This document shows, one piece after another, positions 39,075-49,600 of a stretch of DNA of 64,000 bases; the first letter of the stretch is position 1; the number at the start of each line of letters is the position of its first letter. The stretch spans positions 62,001 to 126,000 of the forward strand of contig JARGSG010000237.1 in NCBI GenBank assembly GCA_030374805.1. Direction: 5' to 3'. The notes under the pieces were generated by a model. That model was given only the letters and a program-made list of their open reading frames with translations. It searched no databases and was not told the DNA's origin. This stretch comes from Gracilaria gracilis. Taxonomy: Eukaryota > Rhodophyta > Florideophyceae > Gracilariales > Gracilariaceae. The translations under genes were made by a program, and so were the position numbers.

Positions 39075-42000
39075 ATGGGAAACACAGCGAGTAGGAGTCA
39101 CATCCGCGACGCCGAGCGCGGCGTCGCCAGGACTACCCGCGAGAACACCCGCCGCAACGCCGTTCCCGTGTCAGTCTCGCCGCATCAACCGCCGTCACTG
39201 TCCTCCACCAGCACCGAACTTCAACCGCCCGACTTCCCTCTACACCTAGCCCCGCGCTCCATCTCGTTCCCCGACCATTCCGCCCCGCGCGAATGCTCTC
39301 CGCACGACGCGCACCGCCTCCGTCTGCAAGCTTCCGTACCGTCTCCCATTGCAGCGCCTATCACCAAGCGTCGCGCCAGACATGTTTCCGCCGACATTCC
39401 GTTCGTCTCGCCCGTGCCGCAGCCTGCCTCCCCCTCCGCTCGCTCCAATTCTGCGCAGGATTCCCTCATCGCTATTGCCCCGGCCGAGCCGCCATTGCTT
39501 GATCCTTCGTTAACGGCCACTTCGTTCGGTCTGTGTCATGCCAAGCGTACCCACACTCCACCACGCGTTGACAAGCCGCCTCGCGCACGAAAGGTTGTCA
39601 GCTTCAATGAAAATGTGCGCGTCGTCACGTATCCCTGTGATAATTCGAGCGGTTATTCTTCTGCTGGTGAGCAGACTCCTGACCCCAAGTACGCTGAAAA
39701 GGCCCGCAGAAAACGCGGAAGGAGCGTCTTTCGTCTGTTACACAGAGTGGCCGGATTGGAGCCGGAACCCGCTAGCTGTTTTTCGGGACAGTATGATGCA
39801 TGCTGCGGTTTGTTGAACAATGCTGCCGACAGCGCATACCAAGATTCTCCTGCACAGCCTCAAATAAGTCAAACCCGTAGGCTTGACTATCAATCGCCGA
39901 AGGATCAAACACACCACACAGACAACGATCGTCTATCGTACACAACCAAGAATCGCAGGGTTGTCAAGCCACCGCCTGAAGCGTACTCGCTTCCAGAAGG
40001 CGATACTGTCGTCGATGACTACGACTACACTGAGCGTCAGGACTCGCTCAATGAACCCTCCAATCTCTCCGAACCACACCATCCAATCATCGAGGATCCA
40101 ATTCCAGAAGCTGCAAATCGTTCCAATTCCTCTTTCGACATTTCACCTCTTTGGCAGCGTCTGAAGCATGTCGACGAGCTAGACGATATTGATCCCAGTC
40201 GTCGCACTATGCCACCACGCATTTCTGACCCGGAAGAGGACGATGAAGTCAGACCGGTACCGCAACCATCTCTACATCTCCAGCGAAGTCGTGAACCAAA
40301 GCCATCCTCCATATCACACTCCCGTCGGAATCGCCCCCTCCCGAAACCATCACACTCTATTCCCTCTTCAGCGCAGGCCAAGACATCAACAAGTCGCCAA
40401 TCAAGCAAACGCAGTGTTCCCAGCGTCGGTGTCGATGACATGACAAGCGCCACTCCGACGATCGCATTTGAAGATGAGTCCAAGCAATCCCTCTCAGCAA
40501 CGGGGCTGGACGGACCAAGTGAAATTAGGAAGACGAAATCCATGCAATCTCCAGTCAAGCATGCAGATAAGTCCCCTCCTATCGCCTTCCCGAGGTCAGC
40601 TTCGGCCTCCAAACCACCGCTACCACGCTCAAGATCCTCTGCATGCGAGTCTGAACCTTCGTTCGCTGCACTGCAGCCAGTGAATCACAAATCTGCTTCT
40701 CTGCCGTCCGCATCAGATCGCCCGGGTATCGAGGTTCAAATTCGAGGTTCCGATCGAGTACCAAGCATGAGTTCCCAACCCGACCAGAAACCTGTACCAA
40801 CTATGCGAGACGAAGATCCTCTAGCGGCAAAGAAACCACCGCTTCCAAATCGGAAGACTTCTCAACTTGCTGAGGAGAAAAAGACATTCATGCAAGCCAT
40901 TGCGCATGCTGAGAATGCGTTGCAGATGCCTACTGACGAAATAACTCACACTACTATTCTTCCCATCCCCCAACCACAAGGGAAGATCAGAGATACCTTC
41001 GAGAAGGGTTCTCAAACCATCCACCCCGCCACAAAACGCAAGAGCAGTGATGAAGCCCGTAACGAAATGGAAATTAAGGCCGATACCTTTGGAGCCTTGA
41101 GCTCACCACTCACACCAGATTCCAAGACTGAAAAGTCGTTCTCGTTCAAGTCTCTTCAAAGCGTTGCGAAGGAAGCCATCCGCGCTTCCGGTTCAACCCA
41201 GCGCAGTTCCGAAGCTCGAGAGACTTTGTCATCGCAAGTATCAAAAGCATTCAACAAACGAAGCACTTCTGGGACTCAGTCACCTCAAGTTCATGAGAAG
41301 TTTGCGCAGAAGTCTTTCGGTCATACTAAAAGCGATTCTATGATTCCAGCAAGCCGGCAAGGTGAAGTGAATGACTACACCCAACGAACGGCATGCCGTC
41401 ACCCCAACGTCTCGGAATATAGAGAGCATGGTAGTGAGCAGCTTTCTAACGCAACGCTGCCTGGTCTCTCGGATATTCAGACTACCCATGTCGAAGAAAG
41501 AGAAGTGCCCCATGTTGATAGCCGTGATGTTGTGAATTCAGGACATATGCTTCCAGATGCTAGTCTTGCAACATCTTCCGATATTGAAGACAGTGCGCCT
41601 TCAACTGGCAATATCGTCCCCACAGTTGTTGATCCAAATGCTGCGGAACCCGTGGCTCTATCGTCCAAGAATTTCCGTCGCCACAGCAACCGGATAAGTG
41701 CAAGCCTCCGTTATACATACGCCGAAGACGAAACTTTGAACTTCTCTGCTCTCAATGAAGAAGACCAGCTTGTCAACGAGCCGAGATCAAAGCTCTCTAT
41801 TCCCAAAGTTAGATCTGGAACTTCTTCCCACGCGAACGATGGAAACTGTGAAGACGTCGACATTTTTGAGGCTGCAAACCGTGCTGCTGTTGACATTAAC
41901 GCGTTGGTGGATCAGTCAAAGGAAAATGACTCAGCAGTGGGAAGTTTGGATGGACTTGACTTGGAGCCAGTTGTTCTACCGGGAGATGATGACTACTCGG

Positions 42001-43184
42001 TTGCTCCAATGTCACCTATGCAGAACTTTACCCCAGTTGCAGGTATTTACTATGGAAATTCGTCTCCGTCTGAAGAAACAATGTCCCCTGAAGAAACTGT
42101 GTCAGACAAGATTGGAATCGCAGAATACCCTGAATATGAAGTTTTGAGGGTTGCGGAAAATGAAAATGAAGACTCTGTGTTTGGTTCTGAACCAAACACC
42201 CCCGTACCAAAAGAAAGTTCAGGATGGCGGGATGCACGACCGAAGAGATCTCGTGACCTCAGTGAACAGGTAAGAGATTCTGTTGCAGTGCAACTAGCGA
42301 GTTTATCTTCAATTCACGGTGGTCGCGGTGCAGGTGACAGAACTACTGGAAAAATGGTCCCCGAAGTCTTATTGCGTGATTGGTCTGGGAATACTCCCAT
42401 TGAACCAACTGTAGAAGTAGTCGACTCTGCTCCGAACTCTAGATCTTCGGCGTCACATGTCTTTCGCACAGAGCGATTCCCCAGGAATGTGCAGATTAGT
42501 AGTGGGACCGATTCTTATAGACCTGGAAACAATTCGAATACTCAAGTGCGTGACCGACTCCAGGAAGCGAAGGATCGTCTACTTCGAGTTTCATTACACA
42601 CCACAGATGAAGACCATTCTACTCAAAATCCATCTCATGTACGGCAGGATGTGCCCGGGAAATTTTCTACCCATGGTTTCCCGCGACGAAGAATTGGTGA
42701 TGTGATTCCCGAGAACGAAGGCTCGACTGCTGTGAATCAAGCTCGTGCGAATGGAAGACTGGGTCATTCGATGGCTTTCGAACGTGGAATTCATCATAGA
42801 AGTAATGAGCGAAGTCGAACATTCGAGCCGGCTCTTCCCAAGGCCTTTGCTATGGACCCAGTTCTGCAGGACTTCCAAGTGCCTGTCACGCGAAAATCTT
42901 TGTCAGAAGCTGGAGGTAGGACGAGGGGGTTGGATCACACTACTGCGTTTCTTGACGAAGAATCCTATGCTGGAAACACGCGGAATGTTAGGAAAGCAGA
43001 TTTTGGCTTTCAGCCGCCAAACCATGACAGTCGAACGATTCAGCTGCCATCAAATCGCAAGCAGACGTCTGATGTGGAACATGGCGCCAGTGCGGCGAGG
43101 GATGAGAGTCAAGCTTTCAGAAATGTAGTGGGTAGACTGGTGAACAGAATGCAAAGTGCAAAACGCATGCTTTCGACTAGTTGA
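39075..43184 (+). CDS. Large disordered protein, N-myristoylation-type start and PP1-docking-like motif
   Basis: 1369 aa from the ATG at 39075, single exon, no recognised family. Seen: MGNTASRS, a good N-myristoylation signal (Gly2, Ser7) followed by basic residues; a Pro/Ser/Arg-rich first 170 residues; RKVVSFNENVRV at about 172-183, matching the RVxF docking motif of protein phosphatase 1; a basic patch (KARRKRGRSVFRLLHRV) soon after; then more than 1000 residues of acidic and polar low complexity with Ser/Pro, Asp and Glu, and a basic, probably helical end (VVGRLVNRMQSAKRML). No globular domain, membrane segment or enzyme motif. Inferred: a membrane-tethered scaffold or phosphatase regulator. 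Both motif-based ideas are predictions. Confidence 0.7.
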   Translation: MGNTASRSHIRDAERGVARTTRENTRRNAVPVSVSPHQPPSLSSTSTELQPPDFPLHLAPRSISFPDHSAPRECSPHDAHRLRLQASVPSPIAAPITKRRARHVSADIPFVSPVPQPASPSARSNSAQDSLIAIAPAEPPLLDPSLTATSFGLCHAKRTHTPPRVDKPPRARKVVSFNENVRVVTYPCDNSSGYSSAGEQTPDPKYAEKARRKRGRSVFRLLHRVAGLEPEPASCFSGQYDACCGLLNNAADSAYQDSPAQPQISQTRRLDYQSPKDQTHHTDNDRLSYTTKNRRVVKPPPEAYSLPEGDTVVDDYDYTERQDSLNEPSNLSEPHHPIIEDPIPEAANRSNSSFDISPLWQRLKHVDELDDIDPSRRTMPPRISDPEEDDEVRPVPQPSLHLQRSREPKPSSISHSRRNRPLPKPSHSIPSSAQAKTSTSRQSSKRSVPSVGVDDMTSATPTIAFEDESKQSLSATGLDGPSEIRKTKSMQSPVKHADKSPPIAFPRSASASKPPLPRSRSSACESEPSFAALQPVNHKSASLPSASDRPGIEVQIRGSDRVPSMSSQPDQKPVPTMRDEDPLAAKKPPLPNRKTSQLAEEKKTFMQAIAHAENALQMPTDEITHTTILPIPQPQGKIRDTFEKGSQTIHPATKRKSSDEARNEMEIKADTFGALSSPLTPDSKTEKSFSFKSLQSVAKEAIRASGSTQRSSEARETLSSQVSKAFNKRSTSGTQSPQVHEKFAQKSFGHTKSDSMIPASRQGEVNDYTQRTACRHPNVSEYREHGSEQLSNATLPGLSDIQTTHVEEREVPHVDSRDVVNSGHMLPDASLATSSDIEDSAPSTGNIVPTVVDPNAAEPVALSSKNFRRHSNRISASLRYTYAEDETLNFSALNEEDQLVNEPRSKLSIPKVRSGTSSHANDGNCEDVDIFEAANRAAVDINALVDQSKENDSAVGSLDGLDLEPVVLPGDDDYSVAPMSPMQNFTPVAGIYYGNSSPSEETMSPEETVSDKIGIAEYPEYEVLRVAENENEDSVFGSEPNTPVPKESSGWRDARPKRSRDLSEQVRDSVAVQLASLSSIHGGRGAGDRTTGKMVPEVLLRDWSGNTPIEPTVEVVDSAPNSRSSASHVFRTERFPRNVQISSGTDSYRPGNNSNTQVRDRLQEAKDRLLRVSLHTTDEDHSTQNPSHVRQDVPGKFSTHGFPRRRIGDVIPENEGSTAVNQARANGRLGHSMAFERGIHHRSNERSRTFEPALPKAFAMDPVLQDFQVPVTRKSLSEAGGRTRGLDHTTAFLDEESYAGNTRNVRKADFGFQPPNHDSRTIQLPSNRKQTSDVEHGASAARDESQAFRNVVGRLVNRMQSAKRMLSTS

Positions 43185-43531
43185 AACGCATGGTCGTATT
43201 ACCAGGGGTACCACTATCCTGCGGAAACCCGTATCTGTATATATTCGCTAAAGCATGTACATGTCACATTCTTTTATGTACGCCTACGAAAGCAACATTT
43301 TTGTTTGTTGTCTCATAACCTGCTCATAATGTTCCAGTGTCCGCCCTTTCTACATTACAACACTGTCAGAATGTAGCGAGTAACACAGCACACTAGAAAA
43401 CACACGAGACAACAAGACAATTCGGTTAAACAAAGACACAAAACGCTGCGAGTTCCTCAAACCAAGTAAGATGTATCGTTCGACGTACGCGGCGGCCCTT
43501 CCCAGCACCCGTGACTTCACTGCGGCCTCAC
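43185..43531. other. Convergent 3' region
   Basis: 347 bp between convergent stop codons. AT-rich in the middle; no gene or element recognised. Confidence 0.45.
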
Positions 43532-43840
43532 TTAGGCCGGACCTACCATTCCACCGGGTACAAAATCGCGCGCAAGTGAGGCCAGAATAGCCAGTGCAAA
43601 TATTGCGAATATGATGGCAAAGCTAGTAACTCCCCAAACCGAGACGTTTCCATCTTCTTCGTCAGAAGAAGAGCTGTCTTTCGCTTTCTCCTTGTCGCTA
43701 GTTTCACTCATGTGGAATAGTGCTCGGCGAAAACGAACAGGAGTCAAAGGACGAGGCGGTCGCCTCGCTTTATTCACTTGCACGCCATGACAAGGTAAGA
43801 AACGTGTTTTACCAATGATTGCGTTTGAGATGAATGCCAT
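43532..43840 (-). CDS. Small single-span membrane protein, possible organelle leader
   Basis: 102 aa from the ATG at 43840. Seen: an Arg-rich, acid-free first 43 residues (MAFISNAIIGKTRFLPCHGV, then RRPPRPLTPVRFRRALFH) resembling a plastid or mitochondrial transit peptide; an acidic Ser-rich stretch (SSSSDEEDG); one membrane segment (VTSFAIIFAIFALAILASL); and a short tail ARDFVPGGMVGPA. A second ATG at 43711 would give a 59-aa tail-anchored protein without the leader. I do not recognise the family. Inferred: a small organelle membrane protein. Confidence 0.55.
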   Translation of the reverse strand: MAFISNAIIGKTRFLPCHGVQVNKARRPPRPLTPVRFRRALFHMSETSDKEKAKDSSSSDEEDGNVSVWGVTSFAIIFAIFALAILASLARDFVPGGMVGPA

Positions 43841-44778
43841 GCTTTGTAACCGAGAGGGTCTGGGAGATTAGCAAATGTTTTCCAATTGTAGCGAGTTCAT
43901 AAAATCCGCTCTCTGAGTTGCTTTACGTGCATGAAAGACGAACTATTCAAGAGGCGGTCTTGGCTTGTAAAGTTATCTCGGTTTGTATAGAATGGTCCAC
44001 TGCATGGCCTGCTTGTATGACGAAGGTTCATCCACAAGGCGAACTTTTCACGGCGAAGATATCAGGCGAGCTGTAGAAGGTTGCCCCAAATGCAGAACAC
44101 GTGATCTGCGATCTCGACCCACACGTGTATGGTTGAGAAGGTTAGCCCTCTTACCGTTGGTAGCCCTCGTGTATCTTTTACCTGACATCACGGTGCCTTC
44201 ATGCCGTGGTTGTTGTTCATATCACTTTCTCTTATGATTGTTCTCCTTCAACTCGGTGAAAATTAAATTGATGTTCATGATAGAGAAGAAGAAAAAGTAC
44301 TAAAAGAACTTAATAAGTCGACGACTTGGTGATGGCGATCATTTAAAAGTCATGGAGTTTGAAAGAAACCGTACTACTAAGTTGTGGTGAGAGATAAGCC
44401 AAGTTCAACTCTGCCTGAAACTCTTCTACACGTCGCTGAAGTCTATTAGAACATTGGCAATATATAGGAACAAGTTTTTTATCGTTAAAAGCTGGAAATG
44501 GGGGATACTGGCGGTATAGGATACTTCTCATTGTTGAAATGAGAACGACAGAAGCTACGTTACAGCAGCTGGCTTTCCAACGACACCCAAACTCCGGTCC
44601 GCAGGATAACTCTATTCCTGCTCGAAAGACCGTACATGGACATGAGTATCTATGTTCTGATTAGCTTTGTTTTTCCTTCAACGTAGTTGTTTTACTCTTA
44701 AGGGTTTGCACCTCACTATCTTGCGTTCTTCACTGGATTGCAAGAGAGAGTCATTCTGGAATAGAAACGGGCGCGATT
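43841..44778. other. Intergenic, 0.94 kb, with a repeat copy
   Basis: Holds the dispersed-repeat copy at 44141-44167. An 84-aa frame (43983-44237, +) overlaps it and is not supported. Otherwise AT-richer sequence with no recognised element. Confidence 0.4.
44141..44167. repeat. Copy of dispersed repeat (GTTAGCCCTCTTACCGTTGG)
   Basis: Reads GTTAGCCCTCTTACCGTTGG followed by TAGCCCT. Shares the CTCTTACCsTTGGTAG core with 55638-55668 and GTTAGCCCTCTTTCCGTTG with 55275. Confidence 0.55.
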
Positions 44779-45855
44779 CTAAACTGTGTTAAGAATGAAG
44801 TCATTTCTCGGCTTGAATGGCGAATCTACGGTTACTCGATACACAACGTTTTCCTCACATGGACAGTTTCCGTTCGGCAAGGGATCTCCCGTCGGTTTGA
44901 ATCCTACAATATCTTCCTTCTTGCACCACGTTGAACCTAACACATCACACATAGTGCGGGGCGAAGAGGATTCTTTCTCGACACATTCCCCTTCAACGCC
45001 TGGGATTGGGGCAAAAAGTTTTCTGCTTCCCACATCCCTTTGGGAACAGCGACATCCACATTTCATGATAAGTTCCGAGATGAAAGACGCAGCTCGGGTT
45101 TCCGTTTTGCTCTTCTGCAAAACAGCATACATTATGACGAGTGTATCGATTGGTCGTGAGAACGATGCAGTCATGCGACACTGTGCCGAGTCTGGGTTGT
45201 CGCGACCAAACGGACAGTTAACCATCTGGTTGGATCCGTAGTGACCACCGGGCACTATTTGAGAATTGTTTGCCTCAAGACCCATTTGAGTCATAGCTGA
45301 CGCATCGACCGTGTAGTTCTGCATGACGAGCAGGGTTCCATTGTATAACTTCAGGTTCGGTCTCACAATCTCTGCTCCTCTCAAACCGAAAACTGCCATG
45401 CTTTCCTTCCATCCGTCACCAGATTCAACTCCCGGTTCAGCATCAATATCATCTAGGTCAATTCTTGTTGGTTCGAAGGTCCATCCATTCGCAGTAATTA
45501 CAACGGCTTGCATTGAGTGATACATCAGCTTCCCTCCTTCCTGCTTGATCAAGCATTCATCATCCGAGAGCAATGCTTCGTGACCAATAAGAGTATAATT
45601 TCCAGCAAACTGATTCCCAGTCGGGTTCTGCGAGTTCTCTTTGCAGTTGTTCACATCATATCGAGCGGCTTTGATCTCTCGGAACCCATCTGTATCGTCA
45701 AACGTCTGAACCTTATTGGGAGCGCCCAGAATCTGGTAAATCGGAATATACTTTGAGCATGCTGACTCCACTCTTGCGAAGTTTCCAAAGACAAGAATGC
45801 CAACGACGAGAATGAACACGCTAGGGTATCTGTTTAGTGAAGACATAGTGCACAT
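44779..45855 (-). CDS. Secreted or lumenal Cys-containing protein, unknown family
   Basis: 358 aa from the ATG at 45855 (MCTMSSLNRYPSVFILVVGI), giving a clear signal peptide that ends near VESA. The ATG at 45951 is rejected because a TATAAAAG box overlaps that extension. Seen: about a dozen Cys in the mature part, several in pairs near the C-terminus (CGCRCSQRD, then CPCEENVVYRV), and several NxS/T glycosylation sites (NYT, NGT, NNS). Segments such as GHEALLSDDECLIKQEGGKL and MYHSMQAVVITANGWTF suggest a beta-rich fold. I do not recognise it. Inferred: an extracellular or cell-wall protein. Its start-proximal TATA box implies a focused promoter. Confidence 0.65.
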   Translation of the reverse strand: MCTMSSLNRYPSVFILVVGILVFGNFARVESACSKYIPIYQILGAPNKVQTFDDTDGFREIKAARYDVNNCKENSQNPTGNQFAGNYTLIGHEALLSDDECLIKQEGGKLMYHSMQAVVITANGWTFEPTRIDLDDIDAEPGVESGDGWKESMAVFGLRGAEIVRPNLKLYNGTLLVMQNYTVDASAMTQMGLEANNSQIVPGGHYGSNQMVNCPFGRDNPDSAQCRMTASFSRPIDTLVIMYAVLQKSKTETRAASFISELIMKCGCRCSQRDVGSRKLFAPIPGVEGECVEKESSSPRTMCDVLGSTWCKKEDIVGFKPTGDPLPNGNCPCEENVVYRVTVDSPFKPRNDFILNTV

Positions 45856-46686
45856 TTTTGACTGAGTGATATCCGACAGACCTGCCTGGTTCGATGGTTG
45901 ACTGCGGTTGAAGTATTGGAGCCAGGAGGAGCTTTTATAGTGCTCAAACATTCACATCATGTGGTTCTCGCAGTCAAGAGATACCAACGGAACCCATCGG
46001 GGCATTGATTCGAAGCCTCGGGAAAGTTTAGGGTTGTCACGAACCTTTATCTCATACATGACGTGATTGGACGATCCATGAGAATTCGAGGATAGACCTC
46101 GATATGAGGCTTCTTCGTCCGAATCTAAGACACAGACGGGTTTGTCCATCCAATAGGTCTGCCGGTAACAGTAAATGCTTCGTATTTGTGCAGCAGCCCC
46201 AAAGGCCATAGTCCGCAAGTGAGCTTCCCAGACCTTGGAAGGAAGTGGTCTCAATTCCTTCCAAGATCTCAGAAGCCCACGGCGCCTTAGTTTCCCCCTT
46301 GGTTACACGATGAACGTTAACGTGACTGTAATTAGAAGAGCACTTGCATGAAAGTGGGGGAGAGAAGTTGTGCAACCGGACGTAACCCGGGCTTTGTCGA
46401 GAAACCATGTCTGCAAAGCTGGACTTCTTAGCTCTCGATGAATGGAAATCACTCTTCGTGGTTTCGAATTAATTCTTGTTTAGTTTCTGTTAAGCAGGAT
46501 GCACTATACCTATGTTAAGAAGTTCAATCCGAACTCAATGAGTTAAGACATGATACAAGTTAAATCTACTAACGCCTACGGAAAACCAATAAGGAAAACG
46601 AGAGTAGAAAGCTCTCAGCTTGGAAGGTCAACGATCTGTTTGTCACACTATGTAAGACCCGGTCTGATCCCCAGAGCTGTATAAAA
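45856..46686. other. Intergenic, 0.83 kb
   Basis: Contains the TATA box at 45932 and an 85-aa minus-strand frame (45952-46209) whose translation looks protein-like (YCYRQTYWMDKPVCVLDSDE) but matches nothing known. It could be an exon or a remnant. Otherwise nothing. Confidence 0.4.
45932..45939 (-). promoter_or_regulatory. TATA box (TATAAAAG) of the secreted-protein gene
   Basis: On the minus strand CACTATAAAAGCTCC lies about 80 bp before the ATG at 45855. Transcription would begin near 45900, which excludes the upstream in-frame ATG at 45951. Confidence 0.6.
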
Positions 46687-49600
46687 TCATCCACGTTCCG
46701 ATCGATTTAACCCCCAGTTGCTCCAATTTGATGCCCATTGTGATCCTAAAGGTGCCAAAGATAAGCAGGAGAAGCAGTTTTTCTTTTCCTGGACCAGGTT
46801 GACCAACGTTCTTGCCCAGTACATTCGCTCAATATTTGGACAGAATAAACCGATACACTCGTTATCTTGACAGTCGAAGACTTTACCCACTTCATTGCAC
46901 CCAGTTGGTGGCTGGTCAATTTGTTTCCATAACGCAGACAAAACCTGTGCAAAGTTCATCAGGGATCGAATCTTCAAGGAATTCGGCCATGTCTCTTGAC
47001 ATTCGTCGGTACCATACGACTGTTCTCGATAAAGAGAACACAGAATCTCTCGTTGTGCTTTCAATTTCCCCAGCTGCATATCATCGCCGAACCAATGATG
47101 TAGCCTACTCCGGTGATGCTCCAAAAGAAGCCAAAACTCATCCTCGGACATATCAACCAGAACACCGGCATAAATCGGGCGAGCTTCGATCGGAAGATCA
47201 CTGTCTACCAATAGTACATTGGTATCGATCCCGTCCAACTCTTGCAACTCTTCGAAAAATATCCGTTCCATCTTCTTGGCTTTGTAGTTCGTAGCCGGAA
47301 CTTCTGACGCCACCCCTACAAACCTTATCCGCCAATCCTCGCAGATACAATCAAGTATCTTTGATGCAACATCAGCTGCACCTCGTGCGTGGCGAGCCGA
47401 AATAATATGGGTTGTTAGCAGTCTCCATTCTTTTAGGTGCATGGAGAGTAAGATCTCTATTCCATCTATCTCAGAACAAACACGCGTCCTCAACGCAATT
47501 CCCCAAGCAGTAATCTGATTTTCAGTAAGTGATCGAGTTAGTTTCAAGCTTGTGACAACTATTGCATTTCCTATCGAATGGATTAGGGTTTCAACGCTCT
47601 TGCCCTTTGCGACAAGTTTGATCTTCGCAGAGTCTGACAGCTCTTTAAGAAGAGTGGCAATTGCCCCCATACACATTCCTCGAAGAAGGTAGAACAGTAC
47701 TAAACCGGAAACGTCTAGGTCTCCTCCGTGTTTCGCATCAGCCTCTGCATCATTGTCGTTAAGCCCCGCATGGGAACAATTCCCCAGAAGCACAGCAATT
47801 TCTGCTATGGACTGTGGTTGCGTTTCTCGATCCTCCAAAGCTCCATCCGACCCAGAATTGCGAAAATCTTTCTCAGAATCGAAGAGATCATATCTAAACA
47901 TCGAGAGCCATCTATGCAATGCTCTAAAATTATGGGGGATGTTCTTGATACGCGGTAATCGATGAACGCAATTCGTTGCCAGCTTCTGGGAAGAACATAT
48001 TTCGGATTGACGCCCTGCGTTAAGCTCAGGATCTTCTTCATGAAAGATAACCTCTGCAGCGTCAAATGGTCGCTCTTCTATTTCGACAAACGGGACATCT
48101 GGTGGGAAATGCCGTTCTTCCTGTACACGTCCTCTATAACGTCTTGTACACAAATCCGGTGGGGTGTAGAGCTTCTTCAAATTCAAATATACAGTACGAG
48201 CCTGGGCTTCCGTGGAACGTCGATTTTCTGCTTGCCTGGAAAAGCTATCCAGTGCATTCCGTGACTTCAGCGCATAAGGGAGGCCTTCCTTTTCAATATC
48301 TCGAGCTATGTGCTTGAATTCTGTTTGTTGCGTTAACTGAGTTCTGCCCGGTGTACTCCGTGACTTTAACGCGATTGGAATACTCTTCTCAAGTGCAGCT
48401 AACCTGCATTCATTTTCCGCTGCTTCCTCATCAGCAACTTTTCTGTACTCATTTACACGATCAGTTTTGACCTCATATAGTAGATCATGAATACGCTGCT
48501 GTTCCAATGTCTTTTCACCAAGCTTCGAATTTCCATTTTTAAGCTCAGCAATTCGCATTGAGAACAAGAAGTCTGGTGGAAGTGTTCTGCCTTCAAAGAA
48601 TTTGTTCTTCGCCTCTCTCGAAGCATGTTTGTATATGTCCCATTGTCGCTGATGTGAACTACAGAGATGTCGAATGAAGCTCTGCGTAACAAAAGGCCGC
48701 TGAAAAACCATAAGATACTTCTTGTTCCTTTTTGAGGATCCAAAGAGTGGACAAAACTTACATCCGAGCCATGTAACCTTGAGATGTGATGGGTCCCTTT
48801 CGATGATGTGGAGCCCATAGTCTGTGAGGTACTCGACAATTTCCGGTTCGTTCGGAGAATTGGTCATTGTGCCTTTATGATCGTTTGGTTCTTCGTCCTT
48901 CGTTTGAGAATTCTTTCGAATGTCAGTTCTCTGCGTCTTACTCTTACCTGCAGCTTTCGGAGCAGGGCCGAAAGGATCAAATGGAACCAAAGGAGGCCGA
49001 GAAGGTCCCTTGGACACCAACGGTCGAGGGATAAGATTGGCATTCAATGTAGAGACTACTTGCCGGACTTCTTGAACCGGTCCTGGTGTTGGGCGTACTT
49101 CTTTGATCGGGGCCAAATGCCTTGACGAACCCTGACCTGGCACGTTTAATGCTTCGGACTTCGACTTCAAACCATTTTTTGATTCCTGAAGCTGATTAGA
49201 AGGAATCAATGGAATTATTGAGGATTCCACAGCTTCTTCTCTGGGTTGCGCCTCTCTCTCTTTGGAAACAATGGGATTAGCTTTTCGACCCATCCATGCC
49301 GGACGGGGCTTGGGTTCATATCTTCTTGTCGACAGGTTTTGGGCTCGAGTCCGAAAACTGGAATTCGTTGTTGCACCTTGTTTCGTCAATATTCGCAATG
49401 GCTTCGCGGGTCCTTGTTCCTCGGGTTCCGGTCTGCTGTTCGTTTTCTCCTTCGTGATTTTGGCTGACTTTTCACACACAGCTGAGGCCTCTGTAGGTAA
49501 GGCTGCCAAGGGCACATGAGATTGGGTGTTGCAAAAGGAAGCTGTTGGGATCTCTAAGACTTTGGAAGACCGTTTTCGATGTATCATTGGGGAACGTGTT

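Noticed and set aside
43983-44237. 84-aa plus-strand frame with CxxC-like spacing
   Set aside because: It spans a copy of a dispersed repeat and shows no family; probably chance.
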